Source: Bradyrhizobium sp. LHD-71
Lineage (GTDB): Bacteria; Pseudomonadota; Alphaproteobacteria; Rhizobiales; Xanthobacteraceae
Assembly (NCBI RefSeq): GCF_031157255.1
Contig: NZ_JAVIFX010000018.1
Span: 62,001 to 126,000 of the forward strand
DNA length: 64,000 nt
Direction: 5' to 3'
Every line of letters begins with the position of its first letter. Positions within the stretch are counted from its first letter, which is position 1. This document shows positions 1 to 9,476 of the stretch, one piece after another. The notes beneath the pieces are model-generated. The model saw only the letters and a program-made list of their open reading frames with translations, searched no databases and was not told the origin of the DNA. The translations under genes and the position numbers were made by a program.

Positions 1-1
1 T

Positions 2-640
2 TCGGCGTTGTGGATCGATCCCGCGCTTCAGGAGGCCTTGTGCGCCGGCGAGAACGTCGCCGACCTTCGCACAGACGCTCGCATGTTCGTGAACGGAAAC
101 GATGCCGTCATCAGCTCGCTTCTCACATCCATTCGCACTGACATCGCGCAAGAGCGGATCCCCGGTGCCGCCTATATGGAGCACGTTGCAGCGTTGATCC
201 TGCTTCGTCTTGCGATGTTGCGCGGCGCGAGCCCGCAGCCCGCGCGCGGCGGCCGGTTGAGCCGGCGGGCGCTCAATCGCGTGCAGGATTACATCGACGC
301 GAATCTGGACACCGATATCGCCCTCTCGGATCTGGCCGCGGTGGCGAGGTTGCCCGGCGACACCTTTGCGCGCCAGTTCAAGGTGACCACCGGTCGCGCC
401 CCCTACGCTTATGTCATCGAACGGCGTATCCGCCGGGCGGAGCAGCTACTTGCCGATACCGATCACGAGATCGGCGCGATTGCGCTGTCGCTTGGGTTCT
501 CCAGCCAGAGCCACTTTACGACGACGTTCCGGCGCCTCAGCGGCACAACGCCGCGCAATTACCGGACGCAGTTTTGTCCGGAATCCCGGAAGTCCGGCCG
601 GGATCTTGAAAGACAGTTCCCGCCCCCGCCCCCATCATGA
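2..640 (+). CDS. AraC-family transcriptional regulator (5' truncated)
   Basis: The reading frame is already open at the window edge, so only the C-terminal part of the gene is present. The last ~110 residues form a classic AraC/XylS double helix-turn-helix domain: a first helix-turn-helix around ALSDLAAVARLPGDTFARQFK and a second around IGAIALSLGFSSQSHFTTTFRR, followed by the conserved GTTPRNYR end. The effector-binding half lies mostly upstream. It is followed on the same strand by the paoABC operon 119 bp downstream, which makes it a candidate local regulator; that link is inference from position only. Confidence 0.9.
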   Translation, partial: SALWIDPALQEALCAGENVADLRTDARMFVNGNDAVISSLLTSIRTDIAQERIPGAAYMEHVAALILLRLAMLRGASPQPARGGRLSRRALNRVQDYIDANLDTDIALSDLAAVARLPGDTFARQFKVTTGRAPYAYVIERRIRRAEQLLADTDHEIGAIALSLGFSSQSHFTTTFRRLSGTTPRNYRTQFCPESRKSGRDLERQFPPPPPS

Positions 641-759
641 ACGCCTGACGGCTAGCGCAACAGGCGCGAGCAAAAGCAAGTCCGGGTGCAAGCGTCGCAG
701 TCTTTCGGCCTGTCGCAAGGCGGATCCGAGAGCTGCTGCGCGACGGCGGGAGATGGCGC

Positions 760-1425
760 ATGGCGACAGACGACGATCGATCCTCGCTCGCACCGAGCAG
801 GCGGGCCGTGCTCGAAGCTGGCGGCGCAACGACCCTGTTGTTCGCTGCGGGTATTCCCGTTCAGGCTCAGCAAACCTCCGTGCTCCGGGCCGCTGCCGTT
901 CCAGCGCCGACGACGGCCGTCAGGCTCTCCGTCAACGGGCGCGACTATCCGCTGCAACTCGACGCGCGGACGACCCTGCTCGACGCGTTGCGGGAACATT
1001 TGCGCCTGACAGGTTCGAAGAAGGGGTGTGATCACGGCCAATGCGGCGCCTGCACGGTGCTCGTAAACGGGCGGCGCATCAACGCCTGCCTGACTCTCGC
1101 CGTCATGCATGACGGCGACGAGATTGGCACCGTCGAGGGCCTCGGGGCCGAAGGTAGTCTGCATCCCATACAGGCTGCCTTCGTCACGCGCGATGCCTTC
1201 CAGTGCGGCTACTGCACGCCCGGCCAGATCTGTTCTGCAGTCGGCATGTTGCGTGAGGTCGCCGCGGGCTGGCCGAGCCATGCCACCGCCGACGTCGCAA
1301 CCGAACGGGTTGCCTTGAGCGACGAGGAAATTCGCGAGCGCATGAGCGGCAATATCTGTCGCTGCTCCGCCTATCCGCAGATCGTTGCAGCGATACGGGA
1401 CGCGGCCGGAGGAACAGGTCTATGA
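760..1425 (+). CDS. paoA: Periplasmic aldehyde oxidoreductase, [2Fe-2S] subunit PaoA
   Basis: Iron-sulfur subunit of a xanthine-oxidase-family molybdenum enzyme of the PaoABC (YagTSR) type, which oxidises aldehydes in the periplasm. The N terminus has a twin-arginine motif ([10 protein letters not shown]) and a hydrophobic stretch ending near AQAQ-like residues, so export by Tat is expected. A plant-type ferredoxin domain follows with cluster cysteines C90, C95 and C98, then the second cluster domain with CGYCTPG and ICRCSAY. Length 221 aa fits the family (about 229 aa in E. coli). A GGGAG ribosome site precedes the ATG. The stop overlaps the paoB start as ATGA. Confidence 0.93.
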   Translation: MATDDDRSSLAPSRRAVLEAGGATTLLFAAGIPVQAQQTSVLRAAAVPAPTTAVRLSVNGRDYPLQLDARTTLLDALREHLRLTGSKKGCDHGQCGACTVLVNGRRINACLTLAVMHDGDEIGTVEGLGAEGSLHPIQAAFVTRDAFQCGYCTPGQICSAVGMLREVAAGWPSHATADVATERVALSDEEIRERMSGNICRCSAYPQIVAAIRDAAGGTGL

Positions 1426-2405
1426 AAAGTTTCACCTACGAGCGAGCCCAGGACATCCGCCAGGCGGTGACGAGCGTGGCGGCGCGGCCCGATGCACGGT
1501 TCATCAGCGGAGGCACCAACCTGCTCGATCTCATGAAGCTCGAGATCGAGCAGCCTAAGCATCTGGTGGATATCAGCCGCCTGCCCCTCGATCAGATCGA
1601 TGAGACGCCCGACGGCGGCCTGCGGGTAGGAGCGCAGGTGCGCAACAGCGATCTTGCCGTGGATCGGCGCGTGCGCAGCCGATATCCCCTGCTCTCGCAG
1701 GCCCTGCTCGCGGGCGCGTCGGGCCAACTGCGCAACAAGGCAACGACCGGCGGCAATCTCCTGCAGCGGACTCGCTGCTATTATTTCTATGACCGCAACA
1801 TGCCTTGCAACAAGCGCGAGCCGGGCTCCGGCTGCTCGGCGCTGCAGGGATTCAATCGCATGCATGCCGTGCTCGGCGGCAGCGAGGCGTGCATCGCCGT
1901 GCACCCGTCCGATATGGCGGTCGCGATGACGGCGCTCGATGCGCGCGTTGAAACTCTTGCGCCGGACGGACGCAGCCGAGCAATCCCGATTGGCGAACTG
2001 CACCGCCTGCCAGGCACGACGCCGCAGGTGGAGACCAGTCTGCAACGTGGCGAGATGATCACCGCCGTTATCCTGCCACCACCGCCATCGGGCCGGCAGA
2101 TCTATCGGAAGGTGCGCGATCGTGCCTCGTACGCGTTTGCGCTCGTGTCGGTCGCCGGGATCGTGGACGCGGCGGGTGGTCGCGTGCGTAGCGTTCGTGT
2201 TGCCATGGGTGGCGTGGCCCCCAAGCCCTGGCGATCACCCGAAGCCGAAGGCGTCCTGACGGGTGAGGCCGCGACCGACCGCACCTTCACAGCGGCGGCG
2301 GAGGCCGCGCTGCAGGGTGCACTCGGTCATGATCATAACGCCTTCAAGATCGCATTGGCGAAGCGAACCCTGCGGCACACGCTCGCCGATGCCGCGCAAG
2401 GCTGA
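1422..2405 (+). CDS. paoB: Periplasmic aldehyde oxidoreductase, FAD subunit PaoB
   Basis: FAD-binding medium subunit of the molybdenum aldehyde oxidoreductase. It shows the FAD motif [13 protein letters not shown] near the N terminus and the [15 protein letters not shown] segment. Four cysteines at about residues 119, 129, 138 and 157 (contexts QRTRC, MPCNK, GSGC, EACIA) match the extra [4Fe-4S] loop known for PaoB, which distinguishes this enzyme from ordinary xanthine dehydrogenases. Length 327 aa is close to the E. coli protein. It overlaps paoA by 4 bp and is 8 bp upstream of paoC, so the three are co-transcribed and translationally coupled. Confidence 0.93.
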   Translation: MKSFTYERAQDIRQAVTSVAARPDARFISGGTNLLDLMKLEIEQPKHLVDISRLPLDQIDETPDGGLRVGAQVRNSDLAVDRRVRSRYPLLSQALLAGASGQLRNKATTGGNLLQRTRCYYFYDRNMPCNKREPGSGCSALQGFNRMHAVLGGSEACIAVHPSDMAVAMTALDARVETLAPDGRSRAIPIGELHRLPGTTPQVETSLQRGEMITAVILPPPPSGRQIYRKVRDRASYAFALVSVAGIVDAAGGRVRSVRVAMGGVAPKPWRSPEAEGVLTGEAATDRTFTAAAEAALQGALGHDHNAFKIALAKRTLRHTLADAAQG

Positions 2406-2413
2406 GTGACAGC

Positions 2414-4609
2414 ATGACAACGGATACGCCCACAACGAATGTCATTGGCCGCCCGATCGATCGCGTTGACGGTCCATTGAAGGTGACTGGCCGCGCGACC
2501 TACGCCTACGAATATGCCGAGGGCGGCAAGGCAGCCTACGGCTACATCCTGGGTGCGGCCATCACCAAGGGGCGCATTGTCGCCATCGACAGCAGCGAAG
2601 CTGAGCGCAGCCCTGGTGTCCTGCTCGTGATGACACATCGGAACGCGCCGCCGCAGGCGGATTTCGGCCCGCCCGTGACGCCGGCGGTGCCGGAGGTGTT
2701 CACGCGGGCGCGCCCTGTCCTCGCCGGTGACCGCGTTCGCTATTACGACGAACCGGTAGCATTCGTTGTGGCAGAGAGCTTCGAAGCGGCGCGCGCAGCG
2801 GCGGGCCTCGTGAGGATACGTTACAAGCGGGAGGACGCGCCCTTCGACCTGCGCGCGGGTGTGGAAAACGCTTATCGACCGGCGCGCGCCAATGCCGGCA
2901 TCCCGACGGACACAGCCGTCGGCGAATTCGAAAGCGCGTTCGCTGCGGCGCCGGTCAAGCTCGACGCGAGCCTCACCACGCCCTTCGAGCATCACACTCC
3001 GATGGAGCCGCACGCGACCCTCGCCGTCTGGTCCGGCGACCAGCTGACGCTCTACACGTCCGCCCAGACCTTGGCGAATATCCAGGCCGGTGTTGCGAAT
3101 ACGCTCAGGATCCCGCCGGATCGGGTGCGAGTCGTCAGCCGCTTCATCGGCGGCGGTTTCGGCTCAAAGCTCATCGCTCACCCGGACGCGATCTTCGCAA
3201 GCCTTGCTGCACGGGCGCTGAATCGTCCGGTGAAGGTTGCCCTGACGCGCCAGCAGATGTTCGCAAATGCCGGTCATCGCGCGACAATGCTGCAAAGGGT
3301 TCGCCTCGGCGCCGGATCCGACGGACGTCTTGCCGCGATCGCGCATGAGGTCTGGTCGGCAACCGCGAGGTCCGAGGAGTTCGCCGAGCAGACTGTAGCA
3401 TTCACGCGCTCGCTCTATGCGGCGCCGAACCGCATCACCCGCCACCGGCTGTTTCCGATCGACACGCACCGGGGCGAGTGGATGCGCGCACCCGGCGAGG
3501 CGCCAGGGATGCTCGCGAGCGAATGCGCAATGGACGAGCTTGCCGAAAAACTGGATCTCGACCCGATCGAGCTTCGCATTCGCAACGAGCCGGACCAGGA
3601 TCCGGAGCGCAAGGTGCCCTTCTCGACCCGCAATCTGGTCGCGTGCATGCAGGAAGGCGCCAAGCGCTTCGGTTGGGAACATCGACCGGCAAAGCCTGCC
3701 AGTCGGCGCGAGGGACGTACCCTCATTGGCTACGGCATGGCCGCGGCGATCCGGGGAAACTATCTCGGGCCGTCTGCGGCGCGCGTGAGCATCGACGCCA
3801 AAGGCCAAGTGACCGCTCAACTCGACATGACCGATATCGGTACCGGCACCTACACCATCCTGACCCAGATCGCCGCAGAAAGCCTTGGCGTGCCGATGTC
3901 GCGCGTCAGGATTGAACTCGGCGACAGCCGCTTTCCACGCACCGCGGGCTCCGGCGGCTCCTGGGGCGCCACGAGCTCTGGTTGGGCGCTGCGGAACGCA
4001 TGCGATGCGCTCAAGCAGAAGATTGCGGACGCAGTCCGCGCGAGCGGCACCGGCTCTGCAGATGATCTGGCCAGCACAGTGGCCCGTATCGCTCCCAATG
4101 GGCTCTCGGCTGAAGGGACGGTCACTCGCGGCAGCGAGTATCAGGATTACTCGCAGCACGGCTTTGGCGCGCATTTCGCGGAAGTGGGTGTCGACTGCGA
4201 CACCGGCGAGATCCGGCTGCGGCGCATGCTCGGCGTGTTTGCCGCAGGCCGCATTCTCAACGCCAAGACCGCGCGCTCACAGATGATCGGCGGAATGGTC
4301 TGGGGCGTCGGCGCGGCGCTGATGGAAGAAGGAGTGATGGACCCGCGCTTCGGCCATTTCGTCAACCACGACCTTGCCGAGTACCACGTCGCGGTCAATC
4401 GCGATGTGCCGAATGTGGACGCGGTGTTCCTCGACGAGCACGACGACAAGGCCAATCCATTCGGCGCCAAGGGGATCGGAGAACTTGGAATCTGCGGGGC
4501 CGCGCCCGCGGTCGCTAACGCGGTCTACAACGCCACGGGCATCCGCGTGCGCCAGTTTCCGATCACGCTCGACAAGCTGCTGCCGGACCTTCCGGTGGTG
4601 AGCGTCTAG
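2414..4609 (+). CDS. paoC: Periplasmic aldehyde oxidoreductase, molybdopterin subunit PaoC
   Basis: Large catalytic subunit carrying the molybdenum cofactor (molybdopterin cytosine dinucleotide in the E. coli homologue). It begins with the family segment RPIDRVDGPLKVTGRATYAYE, has the glycine-rich FIGGGFGSK motif and the molybdenum-site motif GIGELGICGAAPA, whose glutamate (about residue 690) corresponds to the catalytic base. Length 731 aa fits the family. No PaoD/XdhC-type cofactor insertion chaperone gene follows in this window, so maturation must rely on a gene elsewhere. There is no signal peptide; export would be by co-transport with PaoA. Confidence 0.94.
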   Translation: MTTDTPTTNVIGRPIDRVDGPLKVTGRATYAYEYAEGGKAAYGYILGAAITKGRIVAIDSSEAERSPGVLLVMTHRNAPPQADFGPPVTPAVPEVFTRARPVLAGDRVRYYDEPVAFVVAESFEAARAAAGLVRIRYKREDAPFDLRAGVENAYRPARANAGIPTDTAVGEFESAFAAAPVKLDASLTTPFEHHTPMEPHATLAVWSGDQLTLYTSAQTLANIQAGVANTLRIPPDRVRVVSRFIGGGFGSKLIAHPDAIFASLAARALNRPVKVALTRQQMFANAGHRATMLQRVRLGAGSDGRLAAIAHEVWSATARSEEFAEQTVAFTRSLYAAPNRITRHRLFPIDTHRGEWMRAPGEAPGMLASECAMDELAEKLDLDPIELRIRNEPDQDPERKVPFSTRNLVACMQEGAKRFGWEHRPAKPASRREGRTLIGYGMAAAIRGNYLGPSAARVSIDAKGQVTAQLDMTDIGTGTYTILTQIAAESLGVPMSRVRIELGDSRFPRTAGSGGSWGATSSGWALRNACDALKQKIADAVRASGTGSADDLASTVARIAPNGLSAEGTVTRGSEYQDYSQHGFGAHFAEVGVDCDTGEIRLRRMLGVFAAGRILNAKTARSQMIGGMVWGVGAALMEEGVMDPRFGHFVNHDLAEYHVAVNRDVPNVDAVFLDEHDDKANPFGAKGIGELGICGAAPAVANAVYNATGIRVRQFPITLDKLLPDLPVVSV

Positions 4610-4656
4610 CGGAAGCGGCCCTTCGTGGCGGCGTAGCGTCGCTGAGGACCATCGCT

Positions 4657-6114
4657 ATGACTGAACCAAAGCCATCCCGGCGCGATATCCTGCAAGGACC
4701 GCTTCTCGGTGCCGCTGCGGTCGCCGCGTCGCCAACGGCCCTCACCGACTCGGCGCAAGCTCAAACGCGAGGGCGTAGTCGAACGCGGACCATTCCGCCG
4801 GGCGCATATGCGCGCAACGTCGAGGCGGTGGGATACAGCGATCTTGATCATCGGCCGGCTTTCAAGATGGCCATCCGCGAGGTGCGCGGGCGCTGGTATC
4901 TCTACACGGGTCACTTCTGGAATTCGGGCTGGAGCGTCGTCGACGTCACCGATCCGCAAAGGCCGCATCTGGCGAACTTCGTTCCCGGTGAAGCGGATAA
5001 CACCTGGACGCTGCAGGTCGATCTGTCCGGTGACACCATGGTGACGGCGCTTGAAAAGCCGTTCGCGAATTTTGGCGGAAGGCCGGATGCTCCGTTCCAG
5101 GAAGGCGTCCTGATCTGGGATATCGCGGATCCGGTCAATCCCAGGCGGCTCAGCCACTACCGCACCGGCGGTACCGGGACCCATCGCAACCTCTACGCGG
5201 GCGGACCCTACGTTCACCTGGCGGCAGGGATGCCGGGCTACAAAGGCAACATCTATGTGATCCTGGACATCTCGGATCGCAGCAGTCCGAAAGAAGCGGG
5301 CCGCTGGTGGGTGCCGGGTCAGCATGAAGCCGGCGGCGAAATACTCGCCAGCGCGGAGCCTGCAGCCCGGCAGGAAACAACTGATCGCTATCGCCTGCGT
5401 CTGCGGCCTGCATGCCAATGCGGCGCCTTCTGCGCAAGTGCCGGCGAAGACGTTTCGCTGCACGACCCGCCCTATGTCGTCGGAAATCTCGCCTACCTCC
5501 CCTACGGCGCGGCGGGAATGATCGTCCTCGATATCAGCGATGTGTCGCGCCCTGAGCAGATCGGCTGTCTGAAGTTCAGCCCGCCGTTTCATTCACGCTT
5601 CGGCGTCCACAGCGTGCTGCCAGTTCCGGAACGAGGCATCGCTTTCGCCAATTCGGAGAACGTGACATATGCCAATGGGCCGGCACATCACGCGTCGATC
5701 ATCGATATCAGCGATCCGCGCGAGCCCTATCTGTTGTCCCTGTTTCCGGAGCCGGTGCCGCCGAAAGAGGCGCCCTATTCTGATTTCACGACGCGCGGCG
5801 GCTGGCGAGGACCTCACAACATCAACCACCACCAGCATCATCCCGACGTCCAGAACCAGGGTGATCTCTTCTACATTGCCCATTTCAACGCGGGGCTGCG
5901 GATTTACGACGTGTCGAACAAGCGCCTCCCGATCGAAGTCGGCTACTTTCTTCCGCCGGAGCCGACCCGTCGGTACGGACCCATGCCCGAAGGCAAGCTG
6001 GTGCTGCAGACCGAGGACGTCGTCGTCGATCGTCGCGGCTTCATCTACATCAGCGACAAGAATCAGGGTCTCTGGATCCTGCGCTATACGGGACCGCGGC
6101 CCGGCGCGCGATAG
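4657..6114 (+). CDS. Tat-exported LVIVD-repeat (beta-propeller-like) protein
   Basis: A 485-aa protein with an N-terminal twin-arginine signal (PSRRDILQGPLLGAAAVAASP, cut after the AQAQ region) and several LVIVD-type repeats of the form VVDVTDPQRPHLANF, ILDISDRSSPKEAGR, VLDISDVSRPEQIG and IIDISDPREPYLLS. Such repeats form a propeller-like fold in exported proteins of unknown function. The C-terminal part is histidine-rich (NINHHQHH). It starts 47 bp after paoC on the same strand and shares the Tat route, so a periplasmic role beside the aldehyde oxidoreductase is a reasonable inference. Residues of roughly 225-270 look unlike a repeat protein (cluster of three cysteines) and may be read out of the ancestral frame. 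Confidence 0.82.
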   Translation: MTEPKPSRRDILQGPLLGAAAVAASPTALTDSAQAQTRGRSRTRTIPPGAYARNVEAVGYSDLDHRPAFKMAIREVRGRWYLYTGHFWNSGWSVVDVTDPQRPHLANFVPGEADNTWTLQVDLSGDTMVTALEKPFANFGGRPDAPFQEGVLIWDIADPVNPRRLSHYRTGGTGTHRNLYAGGPYVHLAAGMPGYKGNIYVILDISDRSSPKEAGRWWVPGQHEAGGEILASAEPAARQETTDRYRLRLRPACQCGAFCASAGEDVSLHDPPYVVGNLAYLPYGAAGMIVLDISDVSRPEQIGCLKFSPPFHSRFGVHSVLPVPERGIAFANSENVTYANGPAHHASIIDISDPREPYLLSLFPEPVPPKEAPYSDFTTRGGWRGPHNINHHQHHPDVQNQGDLFYIAHFNAGLRIYDVSNKRLPIEVGYFLPPEPTRRYGPMPEGKLVLQTEDVVVDRRGFIYISDKNQGLWILRYTGPRPGAR

Positions 6115-6277
6115 GTGGCGCCTGGTGAAATTTCAGCGGCCTTGAAGCGCGGCTTCCACCACAGTTGCGCCCCCGCGGCCTCTTCTCAATATTTGCAAAA
6201 TCCGCCAAGCTCTTACCTCGTTTCGATGATCATCCGGCTGAACCGTGCCGGTCCAACGTCACCGAGGAAGCGTGCCA

Positions 6278-7966
6278 ATGACCGATCCGCAGGGTTTCGA
6301 CCGCGGCCTGACCAACTATGGCGATCGTGATTTCGCGCGCTTTCTGCGCCGGTCGTTCGCCCGTTCGATGGGCATATCATCGAACCTATTGAGTAAGCCG
6401 GTGGTCGGCATCGCCATGACGCCCTCGGAATTCAACAATTGCCACAGGCACATGGGCGAACTTGTTGAAGCAGTGTCGCGTGGCGTGCTGGCCGCGGGCG
6501 CGCTTCCCCGCGCCTTCCCGACCACCTCGCTTGGCGAAGTCTTCCTCACCCCCACCAGCATGATGTTCCGCAATTTGATGGCGATCGACACCGAAGAAAT
6601 GGTGCGCGCACAGCCGATGGACGCAGTGGTGCTGATCGGCGGTTGCGACAAGACCATTCCGGCGCAGCTGATGGGGGCGGCGTCGGCGAACGTGCCGGCG
6701 ATTCAGCTTGCGGTCGGTCCGATGATGACCGGGCGCCACCGCGGACAGCGGCTCGGTGCCTGCACGGACTGTCGAAGCTTCTGGGCTCGCTTTCGCGGTG
6801 GAGGCGTCGGCGCCGAGGAAATCGCTGTCGTCGAGCAGCGCCTCGCGGTCACCACCGGCACCTGCGCCGTGATGGGCACGGCGAGCACCATGGCCTGCAT
6901 CGCCGAGACGCTCGGCATCTCCCTGCCAGGCACCGCCGCGATTCCGGCCGTGCATTCAGCCCGGTTGCTGGCTGCGGAGGAAAGCGGCAGGGCTGCTGTG
7001 GCACTGATCGGCAACAAGCTCAGACCGGACCAGATCATCACGCTGAAGTCGGTCGAAAACGCGTTTCGCGTGCTGATGGCGCTCGGCGGTTCGACCAATG
7101 CGATCATTCATCTGACAGCCATCGCCGGACGTGTTGGCGTCCGCATCCCGATGGACCGGCTGAACGCGATTTCGGACGAGACGCCGGTGCTGGTCGATTT
7201 GAAGCCCGTTGGCGAAGGCTACATGGAAGATTTTTTCGCGGCAGGTGGCGTCGGCGCCGTGTTGCGAGAGCTGCGGCCGCTGCTTCATCTCGACACCATC
7301 GACGTCGAAGGCCGCACTCTGGCGCAGCGGCTCGACGAGCCGCTAGAGTGGGTCGATCGGTCGGTGATCCGCCCGTTCGACGATCCGGTCTCGACGGTCG
7401 GCGGGCTGATCGCGCTCAAAGGCTCGCTCGCGCCGGAGGGGGCTATCTTCAAGCGCGCCGCGGCAACGCCTGCGCTGTTCGAGAGCGAAGGTCGCGCCGT
7501 CGTTTTCGAGGGTCTCGAAGACCTCAGCGATCGCATCGATGACCCCGGCCTCGATGTGACGCCGAACGACGTTCTGGTGTTGAAGAACGCAGGCCCGCAC
7601 GCGGCCGGTATGCCGGAGGCTGGCTACCTGCCGATCCCGAAAAAGCTGGCGCAAGCGGGTGTGAAGGACATGGTGCGGATCTCTGACGCACGCATGTCTG
7701 GTACGGCGTTCGGCACGATCGTCCTGCACATCACGCCGGAAGCTGCGATCGGCGGGCCCTTGGCGGCCGTCCAGAACGGCGACCGCATCCGCCTCTCGGT
7801 GAAGAACAAGAGCATCGACCTGCTGGTGCCCGAGACCGAAATCCGCGAGCGCCTGAAGAATTTCGCAAGCCCTCCAGTCCCGCCGCGCGGCTACCAGGCG
7901 CTCTATCGGCGCAGCGTGCTGCAGGCATCGGAAGGCTGCGATTTCGATTTCCTCACGGCGAAGTAG
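6278..7966 (+). CDS. IlvD/Edd-family dehydratase, sugar-acid type
   Basis: Fe-S-dependent dehydratase that removes water from a vicinal diol acid to give a 2-keto acid. Cluster cysteines are seen at about 55 (NNCHRH), 123 (GGCDKTIP) and 196 (TGTCAVMGTASTM). The spacing and the sequence TGTCAVMGTASTMACIAETLG resemble aldonate dehydratases such as L-arabinonate or D-xylonate dehydratase more than biosynthetic IlvD, so the substrate is probably a sugar acid. The ATG at 6278 is chosen over an upstream GTG at 6245 because GAGGAAG lies 7 bases before it. Length 562 aa is normal. It lies 163 bp after the LVIVD gene; no sugar transporter is next to it. Confidence 0.88.
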   Translation: MTDPQGFDRGLTNYGDRDFARFLRRSFARSMGISSNLLSKPVVGIAMTPSEFNNCHRHMGELVEAVSRGVLAAGALPRAFPTTSLGEVFLTPTSMMFRNLMAIDTEEMVRAQPMDAVVLIGGCDKTIPAQLMGAASANVPAIQLAVGPMMTGRHRGQRLGACTDCRSFWARFRGGGVGAEEIAVVEQRLAVTTGTCAVMGTASTMACIAETLGISLPGTAAIPAVHSARLLAAEESGRAAVALIGNKLRPDQIITLKSVENAFRVLMALGGSTNAIIHLTAIAGRVGVRIPMDRLNAISDETPVLVDLKPVGEGYMEDFFAAGGVGAVLRELRPLLHLDTIDVEGRTLAQRLDEPLEWVDRSVIRPFDDPVSTVGGLIALKGSLAPEGAIFKRAAATPALFESEGRAVVFEGLEDLSDRIDDPGLDVTPNDVLVLKNAGPHAAGMPEAGYLPIPKKLAQAGVKDMVRISDARMSGTAFGTIVLHITPEAAIGGPLAAVQNGDRIRLSVKNKSIDLLVPETEIRERLKNFASPPVPPRGYQALYRRSVLQASEGCDFDFLTAK

Positions 7967-8042
7967 CCCTCGATTTTTGGGCTGCCAAAGGCATTGCCCG
8001 GCATGTGCAACGCAAAGGCGGGCGGCTTGCCTCAGCGGATCC

Positions 8043-8834
8043 TCACGTCTTGAAGCTGCCGTGACGCCCCGCGCCTCCAGCGAAGCGCTTTGCGCCAGCC
8101 ACGGTCTCGCCCGACGCGATGACTTTCAAGCCGCCGCTCATCTCGTCCAAGATCGCAGCTTCCTCGTCGAGGTCCCACTGCGCCAGTGCCGAGCGCTTGT
8201 CGTTGCGCAGGCAAAGCTGCGGAAAGCCGGCAAGCTCCTTGGCGAGCGCGACCGCATGCGCACGCGCCTCGCCCTTCGGTACCAGCCGATTGGCGATGCC
8301 CATGTCTAGCGCCTCGCGCGCCTCGACCGGGCGCCCCGTGAGGATCAGATCCATGGCGCGCGAATGACCGATCAGCCGCGGCAGCCGAATGGTGCCGAGG
8401 TCGACCAGCGGCACCCCGAAGCGGCGGCAGAAGATGCCGAATACGGCCCCCTCGCCGACCACGCGCATATCCGCCCAAAGCGCCAGCTCCATACCGCCCG
8501 CCACGGCATGACCTTCGACGGCAGCGATCACAGGCTTCGTCAGGCGGAGACGGCTCGGTCCCATTGGCGCGATGGTCCGATGACCACCAAGCTTGCGCTT
8601 CTTTTCCGGATCGCCCGTCGCGACCATCTTGAGGTCGGCGCCGGCGCAGAACGCGCCTCCCGCGCCGGTGAAAACAGCGACCGATGCGGTCTCGTCGGCG
8701 TCGAACGCAAGAAACGCGTCGAACAACAGCCTTGCCGTCGCACCATTCACGGCATTGCGCCGTTCAGGGCGATTGATCGAAATGATGGTCACGGGGCCGT
8801 CGTGCTCGACGAGCACCGGTGATTGTTCGTCCAT
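8043..8834 (-). CDS. Enoyl-CoA hydratase/isomerase (crotonase) family protein
   Basis: A 263-aa crotonase-fold protein. The CoA-binding and oxyanion-hole segments are clear: ISINRPERRNAVN near the N terminus, GAGGAFCAGADLK at about 55-70 and AAVEGHAVAGGMELAL at about 103-118. The second acidic position that hydratases normally carry (around LPRLIG) reads DLGTIRLPRLIG, so hydratase chemistry cannot be assumed and the substrate is unknown. The gene stands alone on the minus strand, convergent with the dehydratase gene upstream in coordinates and 70 bp from the queuosine transporter gene. It could belong to fatty-acid or aromatic-acid breakdown. Confidence 0.88.
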   Translation of the reverse strand: MDEQSPVLVEHDGPVTIISINRPERRNAVNGATARLLFDAFLAFDADETASVAVFTGAGGAFCAGADLKMVATGDPEKKRKLGGHRTIAPMGPSRLRLTKPVIAAVEGHAVAGGMELALWADMRVVGEGAVFGIFCRRFGVPLVDLGTIRLPRLIGHSRAMDLILTGRPVEAREALDMGIANRLVPKGEARAHAVALAKELAGFPQLCLRNDKRSALAQWDLDEEAAILDEMSGGLKVIASGETVAGAKRFAGGAGRHGSFKT

Positions 8835-8904
8835 GAATGCCTCCCTGATCTCTTCGGAAGGCTATCATTGCTGTTCGACGCCGTGCCAGTGCGGCGAACG
8901 GCTT

Positions 8905-9471
8905 TCAGGTCGGTGGCACCAGCCCCAAGCGGCGGTCGCGCCGGCGCAACCAGTCGATTGCCGGCAGCGTGAGCAGCACCATCCATGCCTTGCCGACGAT
9001 CTGACCGGCGAGGAATTCGAAGCTGCCGAAGGCAAGCCCGAGAAAGACGATCGAGTCGGCGATGAGGCCGACGGTGCTGCTCGACAGGACCGCAAGAACC
9101 AGCCCGCGCTTCTGCAGCGGCGTATAGACAGCGAAGTCGGCGAGCTCCGACAGCAGAAAGGCCGCGGTCGACGCGACCACGAGCGGCAGTGGCGCAAGGA
9201 TGCCAGACAGCGCCGCTCCGGCGGCGATGGCGCCCAGGGCATAGCCGATGCCGAGCCGCCGCTGCACGAGGTCGCGCAAAACCAGCGCCAGACCAACGAG
9301 GAGAACGCCGCTTGGTGCCATCAATCCCGGGGCCACAGGAACAAGGCATGGCCCCTGCGGGACACAGACCGTTCCCACATTGCCAATCATCCAGTTCGCC
9401 AGCGGGATGCACGCGATATAGGCGACGAGGAATGCGAAACCCTCCGCGTCGCGGCGCCGTTCGAGTAACAT
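8905..9471 (-). CDS. Queuosine-precursor transporter family (VUT/YhhQ-like) membrane protein
   Basis: A 188-aa integral membrane protein with about five or six hydrophobic segments (for example GVLLVGLALVLRDLVQRRLG and ALGAIAAGAALSG) and the family residues LRDLVQRR, SELADFAVYTPL and VGLIADSIVFL. The VUT family (COG1738) transports 7-deazaguanine precursors of queuosine. The ATG at 9471 is chosen because homologues begin shortly before the first membrane span and because it lies only 5 bp after the stop of queC on the same strand. The pairing suggests that queC-made or imported preQ0 is the relevant substrate. A long upstream extension of the frame overlaps queC and is not coding. Confidence 0.83.
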   Translation of the reverse strand: MLLERRRDAEGFAFLVAYIACIPLANWMIGNVGTVCVPQGPCLVPVAPGLMAPSGVLLVGLALVLRDLVQRRLGIGYALGAIAAGAALSGILAPLPLVVASTAAFLLSELADFAVYTPLQKRGLVLAVLSSSTVGLIADSIVFLGLAFGSFEFLAGQIVGKAWMVLLTLPAIDWLRRRDRRLGLVPPT

Positions 9472-9476
9472 TGCTC

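Noticed and set aside
3164-4174. 336-aa minus-strand open frame
   Set aside because: Antisense to paoC, which is complete and well conserved; the frame shows no domain.
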